A DNA stretch of 64,000 nucleotides from Theocolax elegans (Eukaryota; Arthropoda; Insecta; Hymenoptera; Cerocephalidae): positions 9,584,001 to 9,648,000 of the forward strand of contig CM047425.1 in the NCBI GenBank assembly GCA_026168455.1, given 5' to 3'. Positions 12,214 to 24,960 of the stretch are shown in pieces (positions within the stretch are counted from its first letter, which is position 1; each line of letters begins with the position of its first letter). Under the pieces are notes generated by a model. The model was not told the DNA's origin and searched no databases. It saw only the letters and a list, made by a program, of their open reading frames with translations. Made by a program: the position numbers and the translations under genes.

Positions 12214-15200
12214 CATTAGTTTTTAAAATTTTTGGGATTTTAGAGGTAGGTTCCTGTAATTTGGGTATCACATCGCCTTAAACGAAACTAAATATAGAAG
12301 TTTCTCTGAAATTTTAATAAATTTACTCTATCTTATTCTTGACATGGTAAATCAAGGGGCGCGTGTCGCGCACCCGAGGCAAGTATAATGATATTCACGA
12401 TATGTCAATGTCCATAAAAATCTACCAAAAATAAGTTATTTAATGTTTTTCGAAAAAAATCTTTGAATAGCGAGAAAAAATGCATGTCATTTTAAAAAAA
12501 TTGTTTCATGTCTAACGATCAGAAATTAAAGTATATGCAAGCATGTTTTTTATTTTAATACATTCTAGATGTATAACTTAAAAAATAATACCTTTTTTTA
12601 ATACAAAGACTAACTAAAAAATAACCTAAAACAGTAGTTTACAGGTTAAATATCGCTATCAATGGATAGTTATATATGCTTGATAAGGTATAAATATAGC
12701 AATTACCTTGACTAAAGATCATTTTTATGTTTGCAGTAAAAACTAAAGTTTCAAGTGATTAATATCAGTTAAATAAGGCGTCTATACTGTTTAATAATAG
12801 GGACAGATACAAAATCATACGTACGTCTGTCGGAACACTTAATAATTTAATGAAAATTTTATTAAAATGAATAAATTTATTAATAAATGAAATCTACGAG
12901 TTAAAAAGTACCATGTGCAGCATAAATCATACTAAACCTTACGTTTATTAATAAGTACAGACTTAAAAACTTGATCGAAATAATTGAACTTTTTTGACTA
13001 ATGTGACAGTAGATTCATGCGATTTGGTGAACCTTTAAAATTAAATATTTATTTATAAAATTTTTGTTATTCTATTAGTATTTGCTTGATTCATCTTGGA
13101 AATGAATGCCATTCATTTTTACGCAGTAATTTCAATAATTTATATAAACATGCGGATCAAGTGCTCCAAAAGGGGTACACATCGTTCGAGGTGTTTATTA
13201 ATAGACTTTTACCTTAACTGCTAAACATTTTTCGTGGCATTATACAATAAATTCGAAGATTCTGAAAAGTTTGCTAAGGTTTTCATGAAATCTTTTTTTA
13301 ATAACTTACTACACTGATACGTAAGACATTTTTATTACTTATGTAATAACTAATCAGAATTTTAAGTTAATTTTAGGTCACTGTAATTATCTATTTCATC
13401 TTTTCGGATTCGTTGTATAAAAAATAATGACCAATTTCTAAATAACTAGGCGTATACTGCATACACTTAATTCATATTTTTGATAATCTAAATGCAACAA
13501 CCAAATGTATTTACACGATAACATGACAAGTTGATGTAAAGTACTGAAAAAATTACACACATTTTACTCTAATAGAAATTTAAGGCTTGGGCCATTAATA
13601 ACGACTATTTTTGGTCAGGCCAAAAAAATTTATGATTTTTTCTAGGGTGTCGAAATTATATTTTTGGTCAACCTCAAAAATCTCAAATTTCTACTAGACT
13701 AGTACAAGTTAAAATAAATCCAGTGGAGTAATTTATCGTAAAAATTATTTAGGTCAATTCCAAAACAATCATTTTAAGTTTGGTAACAAAGAAAGCGAAA
13801 ACTATATAATTTTTGTTTTTAACGTTGCTACTTGTTCCAGAAATTTTCATATGATCCACATGTGATTATTTCACTACTACATTTATCAATACATTTTCAA
13901 GACTAAATTTTCTTACTGTAGTAATTAAAATTAATTTTGTTATCATAACATACATCAATGATCATTCAAAAATCGGCAGATATAACCTAAAAATCGACAT
14001 AAAACGATTTAAAAGAATGGCCAAATTTTTCTATCTGATTTATAAATAATATTCTATTTTACCTGCACCTAACGAAAAGATATAAAAATTTGAAAACAAT
14101 TCATCGTCATCAAAAAGAATGTAAAAACAATTTTTAGTCATCATTATCTATTTAATATAAAAATGAAATAATTTAAAATCAATTCGTAATCATCATAACC
14201 TATTTAATACTCCTTGCAAAAAATAAACTCATTTTTAATAACCTGGTAGATCTATTAATCTATCTACCATTCAAAAATTCTAATACACATCGACGGTACT
14301 ATGCTTAAATATATATACACAAAGAAAAGCGAAGTGAAGTCAAGTATTAAATTTCATTTTAAATGTCTGAGAGAACTGTCATTCCTTGTGTTCCTGCAGA
14401 TGTTGCCACGTCGTCTATCTCTTTCTATATATATACATACACAGACTTCTCTTAAGTTAGTATTTCTTCGTCCTTTACACCGTATATACTTTGTCGTATA
14501 CAACAGAATTTTAAAGCCCAGCAAACCCGTAGGGTTCTTCTTTTTTTTTAATAAGTAGAGTAACTTTTGAAAAGAAGTTAATGTTTTTCGAAAAATAATT
14601 AAAAATTTTTGCTGTCGAAAATTTTGACGTTTCATCAAATCTTAATTAAAATTAAACGGATGTTCCAAGTTTGAAAATTATGTAGGATATTGCATTTGAA
14701 AAGTGGTCACAATTTGTGAAAATAGAGGTCATATTTACTATAGAAACTAGTTATACGTGAAATTAAGAGTTACAAATTTTCGAACAACTGATACTTTGCA
14801 AATCTTTAGGGTATTTGTTTGGATTATTTACTAGGTTGAGGAAGTTCAGATGGTGGTTAAGACTTAAGATGGATACCCCTACAACTGTACTGATGCAGAA
14901 TCATACTTTCTAAATGACACATTTTTTAAAATCCCTCTAAAAATTTGCTGTGAGAAGATAAAAATAAAAATAATTCACTAAATTATTTATGTGTTTAATA
15001 AAAAGTGACTCTACTTACTAATTTGCAATAAATATAGTTTTTTTTGTTAATAGTAGATTTTTATTTTATTTTCCCTAAACTGTTCATCTTGCTCGACGAT
15101 TTTTGATATATGATATTTGATTTTTAAAATATAATCAGTTTTTCTTTATTTTTTTCACTTGTTAACATTATTTTTGAGTGCTAAAATTATATCGTACGAT

Positions 15201-15214
15201 TCGTACGTTACAAA
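12214..15214. other. AT-rich intergenic DNA, nothing recognised
   Basis: About 3 kb of AT-rich DNA. The only marked items are a small GC hairpin near 12358-12376 (GCGCG TGT CGCGC) and two inward-facing copies of the recurring TAGTAGAAATTT word at about 13575 and 13690. Open frames here, including those at 14301-14638, are low-complexity shadows. Confidence 0.5.
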
Positions 15215-15365
15215 ACGACGATTAATAAATGTACGTCACCAAACTGTTCGTGACATCACAAAATCATAACCTAAAAAAAACTCTACAGCGTCGATTATTA
15301 CACTTAAATATTTCGAACGTATACATCACTAAACCGTTCATGACGTCAGGAATTATGAAAACTCT
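15215..15365 (+). repeat. Two diverged ~70-bp direct repeats
   Basis: Segments of about 15215-15285 and 15291-15365 share CGATTA, a CACCAAACTGTTC / CACTAAACCGTTC core, GTGAC or ATGACGTCA and AAAACTC in the same order. This is an old tandem duplication without coding content. Confidence 0.6.
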
Positions 15366-15479
15366 TTTCGTGCATTTTTTCACCACATTATACGTCTACA
15401 CACACACACTCATAACGAGAACCGAAATCGAAACTAACCAACAAATTATTCCGGTAGACTTGCGTCAAAAAGTTACCCG

Positions 15480-17950
15480 TAGTACACCAGTCGCGAAATA
15501 ATAAACACGCTCGTAGACCGGACACGTGGTCAAAACCGAAGTGTCCGTATATGACAAAGTTGACTGGTCTATACTGTTCCGTTGAATCGACGTAGAGAGA
15601 AATAGACGTCCTAATTAGAGGGACTTACGTGAGATATATCAACCGAGGCGTAAAGCTTCCTATAGAGTTTCGATTTGTATCCTGAACGAGTGAGAGATGG
15701 GTGGATATATATAGAGTTTCGTCAGAAGAGGAAACAACTCGGGGAAACCCCCCTCCGGCTATTTATAACAAGGACTAGTTAGGCGCGAGCTCATTGCGAC
15801 AATGCTGCCAAATTTCACGTATATATACATGGATGAAGTACTTCGAGGGATTTTGAGGAGGGAAAGAGAGAGATGTATACTCGAATGCATTAGCTGTGTG
15901 TTGAATGTATATATCTATATACATAGGTATATAGTGTGTAATGACGGCTAATTAATCGCGTTTGTTTGGACGCTTCGAGCGATTATTTCAGTTTCAAGTG
16001 GTCCTTTTTTATTCTACCTTCTTGTATGTCTCTTTCTCGAGTGGGCTTATCGGAAGCGATTTGTGTTTCAGAGTCTCCGGAGTGAGTGTGAGTATTTGGT
16101 GAGTGTTTTTACTTTAATGAAAATTTTATCGATGTATCTGTGCTTTTCTATGTATGTATTTTTTCTTTTTTCCTTAAGAAATTTTAGCGCACGCAAGTAT
16201 CTTACCGAAAAAATATGAAAATTGAATATTTTGATGAGAAATCGATTAAAATTGTTTTAATTTTATTAAGAATATGTGGTGTACTTTTGCATACATTACT
16301 TATTATTTTTATAACAATAACAATAGTTTATGTATATAAGAAATTTTTATATTGTGCATTTACAAACAAAATTTACTATCAATTAAAAAATTGATTGCTA
16401 AATACATTTTACTAAAATATATTGAAATAGTCTTCAAATATATTTAAAGGTATACAGTAAATAAATATTTCTTCTACTTTCCACAGGATCAATGGAATTC
16501 TGAAGAAAGTGTGGTTAATAGGTACCGGATCCGGTCCTGATCAGATGCGCCGTAGATGGTTTGGTTAAATTGTTTAATTCAAGGTAAGATAAGGACTATA
16601 ATTTGATTTTACGAGTGTGGAAATGATATTACCCTAATTCAGGTCCGGAAGATAGTTCTACGATCCTGATTTGATGACCATAATTGGTTGTGTGATACTT
16701 TTTACATATTAATTGCAATTTAACGAACGTATGATCTGGACCTTATCTTAAATAAATTAGGCAATCCCCATAAATCTTTCGATTAATTAATTCGGAATTA
16801 TTCCGAATAAGAATTACATTAATTGGAAAATTTGGACCTTATGAGAGCCGTAATTATAATCTTAAAATAAAATATTTTAGCAATGAAACATTAATGCGGT
16901 TTTCATTTAAATAAAATGGTCCTGATTTGGGATTAATACTCTCCTCTTTTAAAGTAGACAATACTTTATAAACACCCAGAGATTTTTCGATAAATATGAA
17001 TTTGAATAAACATTACACTACTTTGCAAATACGGACTTTTTCAGGACCGTAATAACCTTAATCCACAATTTAAAATGAAATAAAAAATTATTTATGTAAA
17101 ATCGTTATCTGTTGTGATGTGTAATTAAAATGGATTTTGTACTAGAATGTCTGTGAATGATCATTGCGGTGATCAAGCAAATAATTTAAATAACTTTTAT
17201 TTTTCAAAAAAAGATACTACAAATACAACCTAGAATCGAACAAAAATCTTTCTAATAGAATTCATAATAAACATCCATAAAATATGAATCCTGCAAGAGT
17301 ATCTCAATTTAATGTAACTAACACTATATATACCTGATCCGGACATTTTTTTTCCACTTTATCATTATAAAAAAACGTTCTCTCTTCTCCATTTCCTAAA
17401 CAGCCTTAAAAAATAAAGCACAAAGTACAGTTTACATAACACACAAAATAAAATAAAAATAAACGAATATACATATAATATGCGAATAGTCCAGGAAAAA
17501 AAAGAAGATGAATAAATTGCAGTCGCAGTCTCATAAAAGAATAATAGCGAGGGTATACTCGAGGTATCGTAAAGGAAGTGGAGCAAATAAAAAAAAAAAA
17601 AAGAAAAAGATGAACGAGTTTTCTCGAAGAAGTTCAAGGCGTTGTACAGCTCGTTCTTGGATAAAGTAAAAGTCGCGGAATTCGTACTACTTCTCCTTAG
17701 GTTCGTTCTTTGACTGACAAGTTTGATTTCCGGGTCTGCCGGTGGCATTAATGCCGTCGGGTTTGCCGCCCATATATATACCGCTTCGCTATAAGGAAAT
17801 AATTTCACGAGTCGACTTGGCTGGCTCCTGCTCTGCTGCTGCACCGGAAATTTCCGGAGGTGCGATTTGTTGATGTAGATGTGTGTGCGTGTGTGTATTA
17901 CTGTAATTTTAAATGATTTACATCGATGAGCTTAAAAAAATTTGTTTATG
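15480..17950. other. Non-coding DNA with GC-richer islands
   Basis: Islands at about 15500-16100 and 17560-17870 have mixed base composition and stand out from AT-rich surroundings. A 12-bp perfect palindrome ACCGGATCCGGT occurs near 16522, and GGTCCGGA / TCCTGAT words recur between 16520 and 17340. A 159-codon open frame on the minus strand (17365-17844) is plausible only in its first ~55 codons. After that it is poly-Ser/Phe low complexity, and I do not accept it as a gene. The islands could be regulatory elements of a distant gene. Confidence 0.35.
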
Positions 17951-17989
17951 CTATTTGTTTTTTTATTTAACGGTAGCTTGTTCTTCTAT

Positions 17990-18400
17990 TGTTTTTAATA
18001 CTTTGCGGGACGTACGAAATTTCTATTAGGTTAAGTGCGGTATGTTAGATTTATCGTTGAACAATTTTTTTTCTTTTTTTTTTTTGACGTTTCGTACCGT
18101 AAGCAATTCATTTATCTTTGAATGCGTCGATTAGTTTCTACTACTCTTAAGTAGTTTTTTTGACTTTCGCGAAATGTATATGAAATTCTAGGTTATCTCG
18201 GAAGCGATTAATGTTGAATTTTATAGATTTACGTAAAAAAATTCATTTATCCTTGATATTCTTGATACTTTTTTATTATTATCAGTCTAGTAGTTGGTGC
18301 TTTTCCTGTTTTTTTTGATAATTCACGAGATGTACAAAATTATTTTTTTTAGGTTATGTCAAACGCGATTAACGTTAAATTTTATCGAGTTAGAGAGTTG
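17990..18400 (+). repeat. Decayed tandem array, ~160-bp period, three copies
   Basis: A block of the form GACGTACGAAATTT, AGGTTA, then GATTTATCG recurs near 18003, 18165 and 18325. Shared landmarks are (G)CGRNATGTA, TTCTAGGTTAT, GCGATTAA(T/C)GTT and AATTTTATAGA. The copies are strongly diverged, so this is an old duplication. Confidence 0.5.
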
Positions 18401-18754
18401 CGGGACGAGTTTCGAGAAGAATGATAATTGTTATAATGCAAAATCGGTCTTCCGTGAACGGGGTAATTTATCGATGGGTGACTTTGGCATTAGTATAACT
18501 ACGGGGGGAAACTTTTTAATCATTTTCAAGGATAAATCTGATTTATTACTAAAACTTTTTTTTCTTGTGTTATCCTACATTTAATAATTGATTTTTAGGG
18601 TTAAGTATCTTTATGCATAGTAAAATTACAATTATACTTTTTTGTATTATAAATCATAACGATTGCATGTCGAAAATAGTAGCCAATTTTGGATGAAAAT
18701 ATTTTGTGGAATCTGTAAATAGTGTTATTTATTTATTATTGTATTTAATAACGT

Positions 18755-19085
18755 TATAATGATGTATCTTGATATTAAGTGTATAATGATTCTAACCTAT
18801 ATAATAGTAGTGACAAATGTAAACTTTGATGTTAGTGTATAAATATTCTAACCTATAATTATGATGATAAACTATACACCTTGATGTTGGTATATATAAC
18901 GACATAAATGCAGTTACAATTTGTTGTTAGTGTAAAAAGATCCAAATCTAAAAATATAATGATAATTATATACATACACTTTGGTATATAACGATTCTAA
19001 CCTATAAATGCAGCTACAACCATACACTGTGATGTTACTGTATACAGATTCTAATCTATAAACAAAAGTTACAACCATACACAAA
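18755..19085 (+). repeat. Decayed minisatellite, ~60-70-bp unit, about five to six copies
   Basis: The phrases CTTTGATGTTAGTGTATAA, GATTCTAACCTATAA and GCAGCTACAACCATACAC alternate in order through this interval with many substitutions. Clear phase marks of TTCTAACCTATA-type words occur near 18790, 18848, 18996 and 19050. No open frame follows the repeat. Confidence 0.7.
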
Positions 19086-19825
19086 TTATCAAATTTTTAC
19101 CCAGTAAACCTTTCTGAAGTCGAAAATACTATTGAGTTTTTATACATTAGTAATTTTTCAAAAACATACAGCAAATAATGTAGATACTTCGTAGAAATCC
19201 AAGAAATTTAAAATAACTATAATCTAAATAAAATTTGGTAATTTATGTAACCCTTTTTCGCAGTCAAAGCTACTTTTTAACCTTGATTTAATAAACTTTC
19301 AAAAATGAACAGCAAAGAGTTTACTTCATCATCACCTATAAAGCCACCGTTCCTTACCTCCAAATCCTTAAAATAGCCAAATTTACTATAAATGTAATAA
19401 ATTAAAGAAAAAGAAAATGTTTTTTCATAAATGTATATTCACCACCTGTAGTGTGAGATAATTAATTCGGTGTTAAAATAGGGAAAAAGAAAAAAGAAAA
19501 ACGAGAAACGCGGACTGAGAAGCGTCATGTCGTACCTCGATACACGAGGGCAAGTTTCTAATCTACGAGGTTCAGGGTTAAGGGTAAGGGATCCCGGACG
19601 GAGGTTATAACCCGCCACAATTATCGTACCCTCTCTTTGCCAACGGTTATTGTCTTCTCTTCCACACACACATGTACACTTATACCCCTTGGGAGTGATT
19701 CACGATGGAACGGGCTGGTGTTGAGAGCGACGAATTTTATTTGGAACGGAATTCGGACTCGGTAGACATCGTTGTCTTCAATTGTAGGTATATATATTTT
19801 TTATTAAGATTTTATTTTTTATTTT
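19086..19825. other. AT-rich DNA, then a GC-richer island with a weak exon-like end
   Basis: From 19500 to 19790 the composition rises to near 50% GC. It contains a plus-strand ATG (19705) with 26 sense codons running into a GTAGGT donor-like site at 19784. No downstream exon could be linked, so no gene is called. Confidence 0.3.
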
Positions 19826-20045
19826 GAAGGGGGCACTCTACACTTTGAACCTTAAAGAGTAAAGAAATATAGAATCGATAAATTTACGTGTTCAAAGTGT
19901 ATAATGTGTGAATTATACGTTTTAAAAGTGTAATACTCGCATGTTACCCCTTTCATAAGTATATAGTTATCCAATTACACATTTTATTGTCAATTTTTAC
20001 ACTTCAATTTAATTCTTTTCGTTTAGAGTGTAATTTTTTATTGGG
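19826..20045. repeat. GTGTAA/TTACAC-word repeat, diverged copy
   Basis: This block is rich in AAGTGTAA and TTTACAC words. It follows the same order as 34310-34560 and 40735-40985: a GGCRCTCTACACTTT-type start, ATCGATAA, TTACGTG, AAAGTGTAATACTCGCAT. It is therefore a diverged third copy of that family, and it uses the same word vocabulary as the foldback arms at 44380-46740. Confidence 0.6.
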
Positions 20046-20960
20046 TATTTTATGATATGACATAATGAACGGTTTTTTTTAAATATTTTTGTGTCATAGC
20101 GGAAATTGAGGTCAAGTGGAAAAGGTGATCTATGGACTTATGGAAGTATAGATCATAAATTATAAACTATTGGGCATTTTTGGTCAAATGCTGAAATTGA
20201 AAAATTGTAAGTATGTGTCCCATCGGAATTTTAGATGTATTGGTCATTATTGATATATTAATATATTTTTTAATCAAAAATTTTTCAACAGACTTCCAAT
20301 TTTATAATGAATTGTTTTCATATTTTTGGATTTAAAATTTTTGATGTTTTTACTGAGGGGTAAAAAAAATTAGCTTTTATTTACAGGTAAAAAATTGTTA
20401 GTGATATCAAATACTTACAACGACTTTCGAACTATAAAGTACAGATTAAAATATAAGAAAATTATATATCATGATAATGATAAAAATATATAGGTTATTG
20501 GGTTTATTTGCAAAATCGATCTGAAACAATGATGAGTAAAGAAAATGAAATGAAATAATAATTTGTGAAATGATAATATAGAGGTATACACACAGGTGGA
20601 TATAGAAGACGATAACTAAAGTGTAAAACGAGGTAAAACCGGTTGACAGTAGTGTAGGTCCGGGTATGGTCGGGCGTGCAGGATATCTGAACCTCGCCCG
20701 GAAGTACCAGTGCATTTAGAATAACTTACGGCATCACGAGATTACAAGTCGAGAAGTGAGAGGGGGTATAAACCCACCTTACCTTCTCCGTCTCGACGCC
20801 ATTAATTAAGAGATTCCAAGGGCTATAGAAGAGACAGAGAAAGGTTTTGCAAGATTCTCTCTCGGTGCATTGCGTCTCGCCCTTTACTATCGTTATTTCA
20901 GAGGGAAAGCGGTATCTATCGGAGAGGGTATCAAATTATTACTTCATAATTACTTTTTCA
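20046..20960. other. AT-rich DNA with an island at 20580-20940
   Basis: The first 500 bp are AT-rich and featureless. The island at 20580-20940 is GC-richer with GAGAG-type purine tracts and resembles the other scattered islands. No gene is supported. Confidence 0.4.
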
Positions 20961-20964
20961 TAGA

Positions 20965-21960
20965 AATTCTTTTTTATCATCAATTATTTATTATCATCAA
21001 TTTTTTTATCATCATCAATTTTTTATCATAATCTATTTTTGTCAGCTTCAATTTTCATCATCATCAATTTTTTATCAAAGTCAAAAATTTTTATTATAAA
21101 ATTGATATTAATTTTTTTTAACTTTTTCCCATCACATTTTTTCAATTTAATTTTTTATTGATTTTTAATCGTTATTGACTTTGAAATGAAATTGTTTGAT
21201 TAATTTGTATCATTGAAATTCAGTGTATCAAAAATTATTCTGACACAAAAATTTTGTTAAAATTTTTTTCCTTAATATTTAATAGGCAGTGACGATTTAT
21301 TTCATCGATATACTTTAAAACTTTTTTTATCGAAAATGTTTTCATTTAAATTTAAACAAATTTAGACAAATTTAGACAAATTTAATTTATTTGAAATTTC
21401 ATAGTGAAAATGAATGATACTTACGAAAGGAAAGTAGCATTCATTTCGTTAAAATAGTTTAAATCAAAATTTTTTCCTAAAAAAATATTTTTATTAATTT
21501 ATTTGATTGTTATCTTTGTTATTGACATTTATTTCATCGAAATTTCATAGTGTAAATGGATCTTCTTTTCAATGAATTTTGATGATTAAATTTTTTCTTT
21601 TTTTAAATTATTTTAAAAAATTGTTTTCAGTATCACCTTTTTAAATGGCACTCTTACATTGACAATCTTGTAAACATAATTTTTCACCGAAATTCTTTTG
21701 ATCGCAATTATTGTTATCAAGGTTGTTTTAATTAAAAAATTTTCATCATAAATATTTTCATTAAAATTTCCTTACTAATATTCTTGTAATAATAATAATG
21801 GCTTCATTGAAATTATTTAGATCTTAATTTATTTCATCAATATTCTTGTAATTGAAAATTTTTCACCATTGATTTCTTCATCTTAAGTCTTTTCATGGTA
21901 GTATTTCTTATCGTAACTCTTTTCATCACTATTTTTTTTTTCAAAAAAATCATTTTCAAG
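20965..21960 (+). repeat. Degenerate (TTTTCATCA)n-type low-complexity tract
   Basis: TTTTTATCATCAA and TTTCATCGAAATT words recur throughout, densest at 20970-21075, grading into generally T-rich DNA. The ATCATCAA periodicity suggests decay of a simple repeat. Confidence 0.55.
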
Positions 21961-22860
21961 GATCTCTAAATTCCCTATAATTCTCCTAAACAACATCAAA
22001 TTGCCTTAACTCCAAAAACTATAAAAAAAATTATTTACCCAGTACATAATTAAAAAAAATAGGAAAAACTCACATTCGCCCGAGACTATTAAATAATACC
22101 ATACGACACTTCCGTAAGACTAATTCATCTCTCTACCAGCACAGTGGTAAAGAAAAAATAATATTAAATTTCCTCTTCATAATACATTTTCCTCTCCCAA
22201 TAGAGCGCGTAATAACCGTCCCGCGTTTCCGTTCGAATATTTCCGCTGGTATTGAATGAAAAAAAATTTTTTTTCTAGGTTATAAAGCAAAAAAAAGGGG
22301 GGAAAATATCGACTACTCTCTTTTTTTTACCGAGCGAGGTGGCGTAAAGTCGCGACGCGTAAGCCCTTCGGCATTCAGCACACTCGATCACACACAACAG
22401 TTATCAAAGGAACTCATTTGAGCGGTTGAATGGATAGAAAGGAAGTCAATCTCGGTGCACGCGGAGATAAGGTGCTGCTTGCGAACCCTGCTTCTTCCAA
22501 CTTCTTGAGGTTTATATATATATAGATTTCCTCTTTCGATGTCGCGACGGATTTGGATCTTTTTTTTTCTCTTTCGCTTCGATTTTTCTCTCGTTGGCAT
22601 TCGATTCATTATTCTTGCGGTGCACGCGTACTTATATATCTTTTCGATTTTCGAATGGAGTTTCATTTTTATTTATTTCACCTCTTTTGGGGGGATGGGA
22701 ACTGTGGATGGGGACTGGACTTTTCGAGTTAAATAGTAAGGTTTCGTATATAAAAGTGAATATACTTACTGATTATGGATTTTTTGTCCTTCATATACGG
22801 CAATGATGGTAATGTATTATTCGGAGTGGAGAATTTTTTGTGATGTAGTATTTTTATAAT
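21961..22860. other. AT-rich DNA with a GC-richer island at 22190-22720
   Basis: The island contains CGCGAC words and T-rich tracts. The overlapping open frames on both strands (22388-22806) are low-complexity and unconvincing. It may be regulatory or an untranslated region of something outside the window. Confidence 0.35.
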
Positions 22861-23105
22861 ACGGTTTTTTTAGTGTGTCAGTGGTTTATTTTGATATTTT
22901 GGGAATTGAATATTTACTATAGCATTATTTTAGAAAATATACCGATCAGTCATTAAATGCAATGATGAGAGAAAAGCATTTCTTGAAGTCGTACTTTCAT
23001 AATCTGTTTTTTAAATAAGAATATTCACTATTAGTGTTTTTAAAACATCGATCGGGTACAAAATGTAATAGTTACAGAGATAATAATTTTTTAATTACTA
23101 GTAGT
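22860..23105. repeat. TAGTGA/TCACTA-word diffuse repeat, short block
   Basis: Phrases such as ATTCACTATTAGTG and GTAGTTAGTGATT recur. The same vocabulary builds the blocks at 24400-24960, 28490-29040 and 48880-50200. Confidence 0.4.
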
Positions 23106-23720
23106 TAGTGATTTATTTATTATTATTTATTATTTATCCAGAGTTACATAGATTCCACATACATCATATATAAAATATATAAAATATACAAAATCTTGCA
23201 CACAACATTCGCAGGTGGTTACAGTGCAATAATTACCTTACAACAATAACACACTACAACTCCTCGAATCTTACAGAGAGAAATATAATTTCCTGTTCGT
23301 AGGCCCGGATTACAATCTTAAAACTAAAAAACAATGTTGGTTAGCTTCGCTGTGGTATCACAGCAATAGCTTCCAACCATACTATCATTCATCCTTTCCC
23401 ATTCATTCATAATTGGTTTCTTGATGCTACCAGTCTACATCGGACTTCCAGACATGTATCGCATCATCACAAAACCCATTCATTCACACATTATATAATC
23501 TATCTTTTAACAATGATAACAGCCTTGTTTTAGAGAATTTGTTTAAATACTTATAATTATTCTATTATTTGTATTTTTGGATTTTATTTTTACTTTTTAC
23601 TTTTTTGATAAGATTATCAAAAAAGTGAAATTGCACTTCTTCTTAGATTCTATATTGTAGTTTTAATTTATTGTAAGAAAAATAAAATTTATATTTTCTA
23701 AATTTTTTCGAAGGTCTTGT
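23105..23720 (-). mobile_element. Possible retroelement 3' region, minus strand
   Basis: Read on the minus strand, this complex sequence continues from the broken ORF at 23722-24211 and ends in an A-rich simple tail of TAAATAATAAATA type at 23110-23135. A unique 3' region ending in such a tail is typical of non-LTR retrotransposon 3' ends. I find no reverse-transcriptase motif here, so the assignment is an inference from the tail only. Confidence 0.3.
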
Positions 23721-23721
23721 T

Positions 23722-24211
23722 TTACCAATACCTTACTAGCATTGATCTCGCTGTTGTATACGTTTCTGTTGATGCATTTTTGTTTCTGGCAAATATTATT
23801 TTTTCAATGCTATTTAGTCTTGCAGGAAATGTAAGTCCAACTGCACAGGTTACTCTATAGTGCGGAAACATTGTTCTGTGTTATAATGATGAGTCACATT
23901 TGCAGATTGATGTAAAAACAATATCATCTATTACTACAACGTCTTTGTGAGGCGGTTGATGTTTTTCAGAATACATAGAGTTTGTGAAACTCTGAATTCC
24001 TCTGTTAAAGTAAAATATGGCTTTGTTTGATCCTAGATAATTAATGTTTCCATAGGTCATCCTATGATTATATATTTGTAGTATCTTCTGACCTGGTGCT
24101 TCATCTGCTTGCTTTTTTCTAGCTCTTCTGTTATTTGTTTCAGCCATTTCATCAACCTTATTAAAAACTGTTTCTATTGACCTATATCTTTCAGTTGCTG
24201 AATCAATTTTT
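23722..24211 (-). pseudogene. Unidentified ORF interrupted by an in-frame stop
   Basis: The minus strand stays in one frame from about 24211 to 23722, broken only by a TAA at 23881-23883. The first part (about 110 codons) is hydrophilic and charged near its start, with RRARKK followed by acidic residues, and ends in a segment containing VVVIDDIVF and CKCD. After the stop, about 52 more codons follow in the same frame, containing CAVGLTFPARLNS and IIFARNKN. Composition is balanced rather than low-complexity, which argues for a real former coding region. I do not recognise the family. It lies upstream, on its own strand, of a sequence with a retroelement-like A-rich tail (23105-23720), so a retroelement ORF is possible. 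A decayed host gene is the alternative. Confidence 0.4.
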
Positions 24212-24215
24212 TTTT

Positions 24216-24290
24216 AGTGCATAATATTGATTTTAGTTTTTTAGTGCATAATATTGATTTTAGTTTTTTATTGCATAATATTGATTTTTT
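24216..24290 (+). repeat. Three tandem copies of a 27-bp unit
   Basis: The unit AGTGCATAATATTGATTTTAG plus a T run is repeated three times, nearly perfectly, with one G-to-T change in the third copy. It abuts the 5' side of the minus-strand ORF. Confidence 0.9.
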
Positions 24291-24299
24291 ACTATTTTA

Positions 24300-24960
24300 A
24301 TAATTGATGTTATTGAAATATCTACTACCCAAGGAGAAATAAAAGTGTTTATGAAACTTTTTAATAAAAAATTGTCCATTTTTTAAAGTAATGATATTTA
24401 ATTTTCTTAGTAGTTAATATTCACTATTAAAATAGTGAAAGTATTTTATTTATGAACGGTATTCAATTTTAAAAATACAAAAATATATGTTATTAGAAAT
24501 AATGAACGATAATTCACTTTCGAAATAGTTACAAAATGTTACTATGTCACTTTCAATAGTAGTGTAATTTTCACTAGTTAAATAGTTCAATACTATTTCA
24601 CTTTCAGGTACGTTTTTACTATGCTACTAGTCACCCGCGAAACATGACATCTATCACCTTTTTTAACAAATTATTCGCTACTTCAATAACATAAAAAAAC
24701 ACTTTTTCCTTAAAAAAGAAAAATAAAATCATTCACTAATAATAGTAGTGAAAATTATACCAATCAAATATTGAATACTATCTAACTTTCAGTTACATTT
24801 TTACTATACTACTATAGTCACGCGCATTATATCGATCACTATTTTCTAAATTACTACATAATCGCTATATATATAGTCAATTACTTTGATCGCTATTTTA
24901 ATAAAAGATAAATAGATAATAGTGACGGCTTTAAACCACTGAAAATTTCACTATATACAC
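24300..24960. repeat. TAGTGA/TCACTA-word diffuse repeat
   Basis: ATTCACTATTAAAATAGTGAAA and related phrases (TTTCACTTTCA, ATAGTAGTG) recur in both orientations. Many are small inverted repeats. No fixed unit length is evident. Confidence 0.5.

Noticed and set aside
12355..12400. Fourth member of the hairpin family (word CGCACCCGAGGC shared with H1)
   Set aside because: Only 11-12 bp match, and there are no outer ends or paired arms.
16488..16583. Segment bounded by TTTCCACAG and AAGGTAAGAT, like an internal exon
   Set aside because: All three frames are closed or nearly so, and no partner exons were found. At most it could be untranslated.
17365..17844. 159-codon minus-strand ORF
   Set aside because: Only the first third has balanced composition. 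The rest is Ser/Phe/Tyr low complexity from T-rich DNA, and there is no known motif.
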